64,000 bases of DNA from Chaenocephalus aceratus. Taxonomy: Eukaryota > Chordata > Actinopteri > Perciformes > Channichthyidae. Numbering within the stretch: position 1 is the stretch's first letter; each line of letters begins with the position of its first letter. The translations under genes and the position numbers were made by a program. This document shows positions 55,201 through 64,000 of this stretch, in pieces. Under the pieces are notes generated by a model. That model was not told the DNA's origin. It searched no databases and worked only from the letters and a program-made list of their open reading frames with translations. Location of the stretch: assembly GCA_023974075.1 (NCBI GenBank), contig CM043793.1, forward strand, positions 3,544,001 to 3,608,000, read 5' to 3'.

Positions 55201-55610
55201 CCCGGCCCCCTGAGAGCCGCGGTCTTCGCCCTCGAGCCCGGCCCCCTGAGAGCTGCAGTCTTCGCCCTCGGGCCCGGCCCCCTGACTCTTCCTACCGTTG
55301 CCTTCGCCCTCGGACCCGGCCCCCTGACTCTTCCTGCCGCTGCCTTCGGTCCTCCATGGTCCCCACCTTGGACTCTGTTTTGACCCCGGGCCGCCCGAGA
55401 CCCCTTCCTGATTCTCTGCCTTGTCCCCGGGCAGTCCGCCCGAATCCCCCTTTTTGGACTGTACCTTGCCCCCCGGGCCGTCCGCCCGAGACCCTTCCTG
55501 GTCCTCCGCTGTGTTCCTGGGCTGTCAGCCCAAGACCCGTCCTCCGGACCCCCTCCGCCCACCCTGCTTGGGGTTTTGGACTTTTGTGTTGTTTTTTTTT
55601 TAGGGACGTC
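52268..55610 (+). CDS. Proline/serine/alanine-rich ORF of the non-autonomous LTR element, frame-broken
   Basis: Starts MDPADSLYEVKFNLTCLRND, with a conserved-looking ~90-residue region (ASSTEERQSVISAARQE, LLPEWVEDFLG). It then becomes repetitive: PAPAAMVPA-type (about 52690-53130), S/P/V-rich PSRVPSLF-type (53135-54170), 20-residue repeats around GGPANPVSCAVGGPAEYSPA (54181-54900) and RARPPESRGLRP-type (55100-55330). Successive segments lie in frames 2, 1, 3 and 1, so several one-base shifts are implied, with boundaries near 52560, 52945 and 54090. I recognise no enzyme. The N-terminal part may be a gag-like RNA-binding or structural domain; that is a guess. Confidence 0.5.
53135..54170 (+). 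repeat. CTCGAG/TCTAGT-rich tandem repeat tract
   Basis: Short 'ctctcgagttccc' units are organised into longer blocks of about 170-175 bp, seen starting near 53166, 53337, 53512 and 53680. Confidence 0.8.
54181..54900 (+). repeat. 60-bp tandem repeat, about 12 units
   Basis: Each unit contains 'gggggtcctgcca', 'ctgtgtcctgt' and 'gttggaggtcccg'. One unit (about 54345) is a base longer and one (about 54680) a base shorter; otherwise the period is exactly 60. Confidence 0.92.
55100..55330 (+). repeat. GC-rich tandem repeat (CTCGAGCCCGGCCCCCTGAG)
   Basis: Units of roughly 36-60 bp repeat about six times, with 'agccgcggtcttcgccct' between the core motifs. Confidence 0.8.
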
Positions 55611-55638
55611 TGGAATCCGTCCCTTGAGGGGGGGGTTC

Positions 55639-56012
55639 TGTCACAATTCACATGTTATGTCACGTTTGTAGTTTTGTCTGTGTTGGTGCTTTTCTTGTCT
55701 TTGGGTTTCCTGTCTTATTGTGTTAAGTGTTCACCCCCGTTTCCTGCCTGTCTGCTTTCTGTCTGTTTCCCTCCCTGATTACCCGATTGTGTTCACCTGT
55801 GTTTCTCCTCCCCTGCCCGGCTGTTTCTCGTTGTCATGATTACCCCTTCTTGTATTTAGTCTTGTCCCTTTCTGTGTTCAGTGTTGGGTCATTGTTTGTT
55901 GGTGACGGAGTTCACCGGTGAGTGTTCCGTGTCGTGACATTTATCCTTGAAATAAAGGGTTTCTCAAGAGTTATCTGCATTTGGGTCCTGCTTCCTTCAC
56001 TCGACCGTGACA
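55639..56012 (+). repeat. 3' LTR of the non-autonomous element
   Basis: 374 bp, TG...CA, with AATAAA; closely matches the 5' LTR. Confidence 0.9.
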
Positions 56013-56366
56013 AACATATAAGCAGACATACATAAACAATCCGTAATATTCTAAACATTACTAGGCAATGACCTGTATGCAACAAATTTAAAAATGCAGG
56101 AATTTATATTTGTCACTGTTTTGTGTTCCATATTTCACCCATGCCTCCTGCCACTCTGCCCGTAAGCTTTCAATAAACCACCTTTAAAACTGTTCCTGGA
56201 TGCCTGGTACAATCTGTATTCGTTTCCTCTTCCCTGCTCTCCTGACACAAACCGTGACAGTTTAAGTGTCAGTATTTACATTCCTTATTGCAGCAGGAAA
56301 AAAAGTTATTCTTCAACTGTTAATGTCTCAATGGAGTGTGTGTGAGAGAAATAAAGAATTGTCCAG

Positions 56367-56690
56367 AAGACATTATCAAAGATGTTCTATTGAGAAGACG
56401 ATCACTACGTGACAAAAGTTTTCAAAACCCTTTCTAGTCTTCGCTATTTCCAGACAAGTGACTGCTGAAATCAATCTTACTAACCGCTGTCTGTGCAATT
56501 AACTCCGCGCGAGTTGGCGGGCTTTATTTTGCTTACTTTAACATCATTTTTCATGATGGGGCTAAGCCATTTCTTGGTATGGCTGTTGCCTACCCCAGCC
56601 ATACCCTGGCCACAAATGCCTCATTCCTTCCGTCTACTCTACATGGATCCGAAATGCTTCTCGTTTTGCGCTGTCCCCCCCGTTCCCCTG
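56367..56690 (+). repeat. Direct repeat copy 1 (partner 58392-58675)
   Basis: Begins AGAAGACATTATCAAAGATG and ends 'cgttttgcgctgtccccc' in both copies. Copy 2 lacks about 40 bases around 56500-56535. Confidence 0.88.
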
Positions 56691-58246
56691 GCAGAAGTAC
56701 TGTATATGCTGATTTAATCGCAGTCATATCAATCAATGTTAACTTGGAAAGCCATAATATTAATATTTTAACTCAATAACATTAGGTGACATTATTGTGG
56801 CACATCAGTAAAAGCTTACATATAAATATAAGGTGGCAGACATCATTTAATGAATTTTAACTGAACAATAACTGAATGAGTTTGTTTCACTCTTAGACCA
56901 GCAGGGGTACCAAATCTATGCAGACTGCTGCAATAAGTACATTAATTAACTGTCTCATCGATGTTTGTCTGTATGAATAAGATAATATTAACAATCATAT
57001 TATTCCCATCAGAATCATTGTTATGATTCACATATTCAGTGTTATTATTAAATAAACTATATTTTTTGGAGGAGTTGATGATGAATGTTCCTCAAGATAC
57101 TTGCTCACCCTCCTTCAAATTTGAAAGACAAGTAATTACTATCATAAATCAAAAGAATCAAAAGAACAGTTCAGCGCCCCACAACTTCATTGCAAACAGT
57201 TACAACCTTGACTTTACATCAGAAAGAATAAACATTAAAGAAGTGACTAACTGCATCAGTTAGGTTTAAAAAACGTGTATTCAGCTAAAACATATACATC
57301 GCTGCAGTTATTATCCAGTGGGAAGTCCTTACTTACTGGCCTAGTTAACTCAAAATGGTTACTTTCTTTTGGCTGCAGTGAAGTTTTACACACCGTCTTA
57401 TTTGACTTTCTCAGGACTTCAAACAGTTTTTTGGGGGCAGACCCCCTCAAAAAAAAATATACACACGTAAGGTCATCATCTTAACAGTTTATTATTCTCA
57501 TCGACTCATCCGTGAGCAGAGCATCAAGTTGGCATGCCTATAACAGCTGAATGTGGCGATTACCATGTTGTTCAGCAAACGCCTCACTTATTAAGATTTA
57601 AAGCTATGGTGCGTTTTGATTCAATGCTGAGTACAGCCAAACTTGATAGGCTCTTCTCTGTCATTGTTGACCGCAAACAATGGCGGCTCCAGAGTATTTG
57701 TGTTGGGTAATCTATGCTAGGGCTAACCCATACAGTGGTGGGGCTCAAGTCAGTATTTGCAATGTAATTACATACACGCTCCCCTTGACAGTGAAACGCC
57801 ACGCGTGAGGTTTAGATTATTTCCGTCTCAATCCAAATTGAACTGTATGAAATAAAAAGGCACATTTGTCTTGTAGTAAATAAAAAGGGCGACCTGGAGC
57901 CAATCCTGCACCTTCCCCACAGGTGAAAGAGTTGACATGCTGAAAACCCAACCCCTGCAGGGGGGTCTGGGGGGATTCTCCCCCAGGAGATCTTTTGAAA
58001 TACTAACATAAAATACACATTCTGGTACTCTCTTGAGAAGAAAAATAAATACATCTATTACTACACGACATATTTAAAAAAATGAATGCCATTTCAGTTT
58101 GTTGTTACTTTGTTCTGAAAGCTGAACCTGCTGCTCCTCACAGAGAGAAGAGGGAAGAGGCTGTGAATGACTTTACATTGTGGATAAGGGTGGATAGCCC
58201 CCATTGTTCTGTGTGTCAAAATGAAAGACAGCCCACACACCTATCA

Positions 58247-58324
58247 ATCATCAAACCGTGGGGTCTTATTTCATTACGTGTTGATAGAATCAACACGTAA
58301 TGAATAAGACCCACGGTTGATGAT
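58247..58324. repeat. Long hairpin with 36-39-base arms and 3-base loop
   Basis: Left arm 58247-58285, loop AGA, right arm 58289-58324. The arms are complementary throughout except that three homopolymers are one base longer in the left arm (AAA/AA, GGGG/GGG, TTT/TT). Confidence 0.92.
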
Positions 58325-58391
58325 GTTATGTTGTATCGATGTATCGGGACTTCCTGCAACAACACCACGCCGTTATCGTGATTCTGATTGG

Positions 58392-58675
58392 CCAGAAGAC
58401 ATTATCAAAGATGTTCTATTGAGAAGACGCTCACTACGTGACAAAAGTTTTCAAAACCGTTTCTAGTCTTCGGTATTTCCAGACAATGGCTACTGAAATC
58501 AATCTTACTAACTGCTGTCTGTACAATTTACATCATTTTTCATGGTGGGGCTAAGCCATTTCTTGGTATGGCTGTAGCCTACCCCAGCCATAACCTGGCG
58601 CCGCCACTGACCACAAATTCCTTCCGTCTACTTGGATCCGAAATGCTTCTCGTTTTGCGCTGTCCCCCGTTCAAA
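58392..58675 (+). repeat. Direct repeat copy 2 (partner 56367-56690)
   Basis: Same sequence as copy 1 about 2 kb downstream, with small substitutions and deletions. Confidence 0.88.
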
Positions 58676-58798
58676 TGAAATCGCCGCCAATCATATTTCC
58701 ACGCTCGTTCCAGGGCCGGGGGAGGGGTTACAAGGCTCGCGTCTTGTGCTGCATTCACTTGCACTCAGACATTAGAGATTTTCTCTCATAAATGTCCG

Positions 58799-59030
58799 AT
58801 GAGCCACAACTTTTTTTTCAAAACAAAGCTGCCAACTGGGGTGGCAGCTGGGGTGGCAAGGCATTTTTCTGAGGTGGCAGCTGCTACCCCGTGCCACCCT
58901 GTAGAACCACCACTGTCGATGAGCCACAACTTTTCTTTCAAAACAAAGCTGCCAACTGGGGTGGCAAGGCATTTTTCTGAGGTGGCAGCTGCCACCCCGT
59001 GCCACCCCGTAGAACCACCACTGCATGGAA
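58799..59030 (+). repeat. Tandem duplication, ~118-bp unit
   Basis: GATGAGCCACAACTTTT...ACCACCACTG occurs twice in tandem. The first copy has an extra 'ggcagctggggt'. Confidence 0.9.
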
Positions 59031-60114
59031 ACAAATATTTCCAAGACACACTTTTATGTTATTGTAATGTTCCACAATAGGAGTCGGAAACAGGCCTCAA
59101 GTTCTTAGGTTCAATAGCTCCTTTGGTAGCATACAAATACAGGTTCATAGGTCACAGTTTGCAGGTCGCAAGTTCAACATCACACAGCACCCTAAAAAAA
59201 ATCTAATGAATGTAAAACATCGATGAAATCATTACAATTCATACTATTGGACATACAACAAATATTTTTTTTTTTAAAAACAGTAAATAGTTAAATATGC
59301 ACAAAGATAAATTAAAAAAAGTATTATTCATATTCTTATCATTTTTTTTAATTATTGAAATGTATACAGTTATGTTTCATATGGGTGTTGACCAGTCTAT
59401 GGTGTTGACAGATGTATCCATAGATTTAGTTAATTTTGCCCTCAAAGTGCACAAGATTGATGCATTTAACTTCCCGGGGGCCTCCGGACCCCCCTCGAGG
59501 ACGTGAGGTCCACCCCCACTTAAAACATATTCACATGGATAGGATACTAAATAAATGTGCACACTTTTTATATAGTAACCTTTGTACCTCAGCAGGAGGG
59601 AGTTAGTTAAGTGATCAGTGAAGGACCTTTATAGACTATCAAGCAGCTGTGTCCAGCATTTACTCTAAGAATCACACATTTATTCAATAATGCAGACTTA
59701 ATAAACGACCATTCTTTGCTGATTCTGGCTGGAGTGTTAATTGACAGTAGTTACATAAGCTTCAAAACGAGCCAGAACTGCGGGTGCACGCATGCAGACC
59801 TTATAGAATTAGCAATACACCCCTGGTAATGATGATTTTAGTATTAGTTCTGTGATGATGGAGCATCAACTTTTGGATCAACCAGATATTGACAGATTAG
59901 GGTTGTCCATAACAGTCACTTTAAACATGTGACTGACTCTGTATAACATTGTTTTCCTCACTCTCACCTTTCATCCTATCTAAAAGATAGTTCATTGTTT
60001 TAACAAGATTGTTCACGATATAATAAAATACATGAATCCTCTAAACATTTGTAGTATAGTATTCTTATTTTTTGTATTCCCTGACATGCAACATTATCTG
60101 TGTTTCTGTTACAG

Positions 60115-60309
60115 ATGCCTACTCAAAAAATGTGCCAGACATGCAAGCAGAACATCGGAGTAGCCAGTAAGAAATGCAGGCAATGTGGTGCCATCCAACC
60201 CTATAAGGAGAAACTTGCAAAGCAAAAAGAAAAGGTTGCAAAGGAGTGGAAGGCCATGCAGCAAAAGAACCACAGTATAAACAAGGTTTATGACTCGACA
60301 AATGTACTG
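60115..60309 (+). CDS. Zinc-ribbon protein, exon A (fish multicopy family, function unknown)
   Basis: The acceptor TTCTGTTACAG is immediately followed by ATG. The 65 codons begin MPTQKMCQTCKQNIGVASKK and continue CRQCGAIQPYKEK, a lysine-rich helix and SINKVYDSTNVL, then a GTAAGT donor. CxxC-x10-CxxC is a zinc-ribbon arrangement. I recall similar short uncharacterised proteins in many fish genomes, often multicopy, without known function. The ATG at the acceptor suits a start codon, but an upstream exon cannot be excluded. Confidence 0.65.
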
Positions 60310-60613
60310 GTAAGTTTTTTTCTCTTGCAGATGTCAGTTATCATAAAAAAGTGTGTAAATAATCCCTGATCTTAACATGTTTGTTATTTTATGGTGGTTT
60401 TTTTTTTACAGTTATTTTTTAGGGGCTCCCCTAAACGTGGTCTAAAATCACACCTGGTTAATTGTGGGGTGCCTTCCTCAATGTGCACATCACATCAGTG
60501 CATTTTTCACTTATGCAAAATAAATGGAGTTATAATGGCTTTAGGTGTGTGAAAATGTTTAGAGCTGTTATGTACACAATATTTCTTGTTTTTTTGTGTC
60601 CATTGTGTTCCAG

Positions 60614-60697
60614 CTCCACAAATGGAAAATGCTTGATCGGCGTCCCATCCTCCTTCTTGCCAAGAGAGGCACAAATGGTTTTGCGGCTGTGACGAAG
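60614..60697 (+). CDS. Zinc-ribbon protein, exon B
   Basis: The acceptor is GTTCCAG and the donor is AAG|GTAACT. The 28 codons (LHKWKMLDRRPILLLAKRGT, then NGFAAVTK) follow exon A in phase 0 at both ends. The HKW...ILLLA block matches the position where family members have a second conserved segment. Confidence 0.65.
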
Positions 60698-61069
60698 GTA
60701 ACTTTGTCACTATGGCCGGACTGACGGCTTCAGGCCGGGTAATATGGCACTTTATTAGCGTGATTGCACAGTATATGTTGTCTGTGGCTGATGATGGTGT
60801 GCACCTGGTGTCCTGTGTTGTCTCCTCCCCCCTCACCTGTGTCTTGTTGTGCTGATTAGAGTGTGTGTATTTAGGCTTTGTTTCCCTGTCTGTTGAGAGG
60901 GCTGGGTGTGTGTGTGAGATCCTTGTGGCTGCAGGATGTGTGCAAGGAGAACAGCAGGATTGAAGCTGTGCACGTTGTGCCCATGATTTTAATAAATGCC
61001 CACGTCAGGTTATATTTTTGGACGTTCTGCCTCTGCCTCCTTGCTTGGTCTGGGCCGCTCAACGGTCAG

Positions 61070-61170
61070 CTTCACAGCGGCCGATTGCATCTGTCCATGG
61101 CCAATTGAGACAGACGATGGGAAAAATGCACTCATAACCATTAAGAGGATATACGAACGCGTTCTTAACG
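61070..61170 (+). CDS. Zinc-ribbon protein, exon C (acceptor uncertain)
   Basis: Reads FTAADCICPWPIETDDGKNA and LITIKRIYERVLNG, then a GTAAAG donor. The CPW...TDD..AL motif fits the same family. Both candidate acceptors (before 61070 or 61078) leave the frame one or two bases off from exon B, so an indel or a missed small exon is implied. The intron (60698-61069) includes an LTR-like stretch with AATAAA near 60990, possibly an inserted solo element. Confidence 0.45.
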
Positions 61171-61437
61171 GTAAAGTATACAAATGCGCATGCTATATCT
61201 TAAGTTAAATCATTCAACAATTTATCTGTAAAACATTTTTTGTAAATTAGTTGCTCAGTTATGTGGTTTTAAATGTAAAAAAAAAAATGCTCATGCTTTT
61301 CCGGTTATCTCTCTCACAGGCTCCGCCCTCTACTGGACTCTATGGGTACTACCTTACCCTGCGAGCATTCTCCCACTGAGACTTCTATAGACGTAGTCGG
61401 CCTTGGGCGGGCCTACCTGAATGCGCGCGCATCACAC

Positions 61438-61447
61438 CGTATAAAAG
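61438..61447 (+). promoter_or_regulatory. TATA-like box ahead of DIRS gag
   Basis: CGTATAAAAG lies about 95 bp before the gag start codon, in GC-rich surroundings. Confidence 0.45.
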
Positions 61448-61534
61448 GAGGCCTCACCTTCTGACCATCATCCTTTTCTCTTCAGCAGCGGAAGTGTTTT
61501 CACGGAGCTCAAAAAGACGAGAGAATAGAGAGTT

Positions 61535-62788
61535 ATGGAGTCAGTTCGTGACCACAGGACCTGTCCGAAATGTCCTAACCTGATCGCGGGAGCGGATCCA
61601 CACCCCTTCTGCTTCTTATGTATGGGGCCTGACCACGCCGTGAGCTGTATGGGCCCGACACCGGCATGCTCAGCCTGCCAGATACTTCCTCGGCTCACAC
61701 GTGAGCATCGTGGGCAGCATTTCCTGTCGGTGGAGGCCCCGCAGGAGGAGGTGGAGGATTCGGAGCTCGACGTCGTCGAGATGGGCGAGTCAGGAGAGGA
61801 GGAAGTGCCGTTCCGGTTCTCCCTTCCGTGGGGCCAGTCAACCCCGATTCCGGAGGACGAGGACGCCTCGGTGTCGGGAGGTCCGACTCTCAGGTCTGCG
61901 CGGAGGGATTTCCCAGCGGTGATGACCCTGGCGGCGGAGCCTACAGCCTACAGCTCCCCCCACCGCTACCACCGAGGCCTATAAGCCGCCTGAGACAGGG
62001 GTATTACGGCTCGGTGCATCCAGCGCAGCCGACCTTCGTTTCGCCCCAGCTGCCTGATATATGGCGGTGTGTGGAGGCGACATGGCAGCAGCCATTTAAA
62101 ACTAAGGCCCCAGTAGCCGCTATGGCAGGCATCATCAAGGTGGAGGGCCGCGCGGACACAGCGTGTTCGGGTGTGCCCCCCCTTGATGAGAGCCTGGCGG
62201 CCCATCTGCTTCCGGGGGCGGCTGGTTGGGCGGAGGGTAAGCGACCCCTGCCCCCGCTGCCCCGGGACCGAGACATACTGGAATATCTGGACAAGATGTT
62301 CAAGCTCGGTACGCAGATGGCGGCTGGAGCAAACAATCTCGGCGTGTTGGGCGTCTCCCTGATCACCCCTCAGGCAGTCGCCCCCGCCCTCCTCTCTCAA
62401 GAGGGGAGCGATTATTCGGACCACGCTATAGGTCAGATGAACAATCTGATTCATGGCGTGGCCGTTGCAGCAAGGCGGGTGATTTCCTTGGCCACAGTGG
62501 CGTCTCGTCACGTGTGGTTGGGACTCCCTATCTAAGAAGGACCGAGAAGATCTCCTCGGAGCCCCCGTGTCCACGGAGGGGCTCTTTGGGTCAATCTCCT
62601 CGGTCACCCTGCGCTTCAGCCGCCTGGAGGAGGAAAGGGTACAGCTTAGCCGGATGCTACCGCTGGCCCCTCCTCCCGCCCCGCTACGCGCTCCTCCATG
62701 CATTTCCATGCAGGCGAGGGAGCGCAGCGCGACAATGAAGCGGAGGGAGAGGCGCCAGCCTATTGACACCAGGATTAACCTAGTCTAA
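61535..62788 (+). mobile_element. DIRS-like retrotransposon gag, isolated
   Basis: Starts MESVRDHRTCPKCPNLIAGA with a Cys/His-rich head (CFLCMGPDHAV, CSACQ) and then an acidic region. In the next frame come YGSVHPAQPTFVSPQLPDIW and APVAAMAGIIKVEG, then SRHVWLGLP. In the third frame come a STEGLFGSISSV segment and RFSRLEEERVQLSR, with a stop at about 62786. The order and motifs resemble Gag of fish DIRS elements. Frames run 2, 1, 2, implying one-base shifts near 61.95 and 62.53 kb. No RT, RNase H or tyrosine recombinase follows, so the copy is truncated or gag-only. Confidence 0.6.
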
Positions 62789-64000
62789 AATAAGAAACAT
62801 TAATAGTGTGATAGAAAATGAAATTGAATGTAATAGAGGCACAGATATAAGATCAATAATACACTTTATTTTAGGGCACCTTTCAAAGCATTCAATGTCA
62901 CCTTAAAATACAATTAAAAAAAATAGGAGTGGCATTACAATACAAACATGTGTTGAGTAGGGATATATAAAAATGATATTCAAAGGAGCAATGCAAGTGA
63001 GTGAAGCCAGTTTGAACACATTATCTTTTAGGCTTGATTGAAAATAACACTGTCTGACATGATCATGTGATATCATTACTGTTATATCATTGCTTACTAT
63101 TCGTGGTTATCAGACACTTAAACAACAGAGAAGGTTTTAAGAAATAGGACTATACTGACAAATCACATATTATCCTGTCATTGTCTGTTCTGTAGGAAGG
63201 AGGAATATAACAGAGTGGGACTATACACTCAAAAACGGAAGTTAAGATGGTGACAGATCTGAAAAACGTGTCCTTAAAACGAGCCTCCTCGCAATGTATG
63301 CACATTATTTATTCAGCCGTTTGCTGTTTAATCTGATATATATCATTCAAAAGAGAGAAAAAGCTTTGATAAGGGTGAAAATACGGCGAACGCCCAATAC
63401 AGGCGATTACGTCACCTCTGCGCGTCCCCGCGAACAGGGCTTCAATCCACGGCAAGGCTTCAACCTACGGCATAACACCGGCTCCCGTCGTTCACTATAG
63501 GATCCGCCCCTATACGATCCGCCTCCTTGCTGCGGTCTGCAGCCAGACTCTATTGATACGATCCGCCTCCTTGCTGCGGTCTGCAGCCAGACTCTATTGC
63601 AGGACGCAAGGGTGAATCCCGCCTCCTCCCTATTTAATGCACAGATTCCTAGAAATACTTTCAAAAATAAAGAAAGGGTTAATCTGTATCCAAGTCTAAG
63701 TGTCCTTTGTTTCCACAATGCTACACTTACACATGATGTCTGTACAAATTCCCCACTCGCCGCCCCAGTCATAGCTCCTGTAAGAGAGGAGGCTAGTGGG
63801 AGTGCGCAGATGAGAGTGATAAAACGCAAGCAAAACTATTGTAGTGCTATACGTGTACAGGGGCATTATGGCCGGCGTATTGCTGTCACGGCCCGTACAC
63901 ACTACAGGCGTCAAAAAAGGCTTTCAACGCTTCGCCCATTCATTTGAATGGGGTGACGTAGGATATTTTCAAAATTCGCCGAACGGCATTGTGGGTAGCA
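62789..64000. other. Right end, no gene supported
   Basis: AT-rich to about 63380, then GC-richer with a 44-bp tandem duplication (63513-63600). From about 63886 'ggcccgtacacactacagg' looks like the left end of a common fish MITE cut by the window edge. Confidence 0.4.
63513..63600 (+). repeat. 44-bp tandem duplication
   Basis: TACGATCCGCCTCCTTGCTG...CTATTG occurs twice head to tail. Confidence 0.93.

Larger units (their letters stand above)
50946..56012 (+). mobile_element. Non-autonomous LTR retroelement with proline-rich ORF
   Basis: Two LTRs (TGTCACAATTC ... CGTGACA) are flanked by the 5-bp duplication AACAT (50941-50945 and 56013-56017). A G-rich polypurine tract lies just before the 3' LTR (about 55624-55636). 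The interior has no RT, RNase H or integrase. It encodes a ~90-residue N-terminal region and then long low-complexity repeats. A hAT element sits five bases behind the 5' LTR. Mobilisation would need enzymes from a related autonomous element, which is not in this window. Confidence 0.85.
56013..60114. other. Repeat-rich intergenic region
   Basis: No gene supported. It holds a ~300-bp direct duplication (56367-56690 and 58392-58675), a long hairpin (58247-58324) and a tandem duplication (58799-59030). hAT-like fragments lie at 57945-57990 and 59372-59560. The remainder is AT-rich. Confidence 0.5.

Noticed and set aside
54253..55562. Long minus-strand ORFs through the GC-rich repeats
   Set aside because: Openness follows from the stop-poor 60-bp unit. 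Element orientation (LTR polyadenylation signal, polypurine tract) is plus strand.

Overview
This window is teleost fish nuclear DNA. The evidence is spliced GT-AG genes, long AC/TG, TCTG and ATC microsatellites, and very dense hAT, Tc1/mariner, Ty3/gypsy, DIRS and LINE repeats of the kinds common in ray-finned fish. I could not assign a species. One host gene is well supported, one short multi-exon zinc-ribbon gene is likely, and most of the rest is mobile DNA.

The host gene is a FAM169-family gene (soluble lamin-associated protein of 75 kDa type, with a GNAT-like fold). It lies on the minus strand. A TATA-containing promoter and a non-coding first exon are proposed near 45.6-45.8 kb, and the start codon is at 29837. 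Coding exons follow at 29.8, 17.4, 15.2, 13.9, 13.6, 12.5, 12.4, 3.9, 1.2 and 1.1 kb, and the 3' end runs off the left edge. All splice phases agree if five single-base indels are allowed for.

The introns and flanks are packed with transposons. At 1.5-3.4 kb there is a foldback element. At 4.0-12.1 kb a short hAT element is interrupted by an apparently complete Ty3/gypsy retrotransposon with two LTRs that read as identical (4629-11708), all inside a FAM169 intron. At 24.8-28.3 kb lies a ~330-bp tandem repeat interrupted by a decayed Tc1-like transposon. At 28.7-29.2 kb there is an alternating 66/52-bp minisatellite. At 31.6-39.2 kb there is a nest of hAT and MITE elements up to five deep, resolved by matching target-site duplications.

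Further right are microsatellite clusters (39.4-41.4 kb) and a TIR element with a coding remnant (46.8-47.5 kb). A non-autonomous LTR element (50946-56012) carries a proline/serine-rich repeat ORF instead of pol, with a hAT inserted just behind its 5' LTR. Near the right end are direct and inverted repeats, the zinc-ribbon exons (60.1-61.2 kb) and an isolated DIRS-like gag (61.5-62.8 kb).

One cross-cutting observation: reading frames in unrelated loci are broken by one-base length differences, usually at short homopolymers, while splice sites, motifs and LTR identity are intact. The two arms of a hairpin near 58.3 kb also differ only at homopolymers. Sequencing or assembly indels explain this at least as well as gene decay, so 'pseudogene' calls here should wait for read-level checks.
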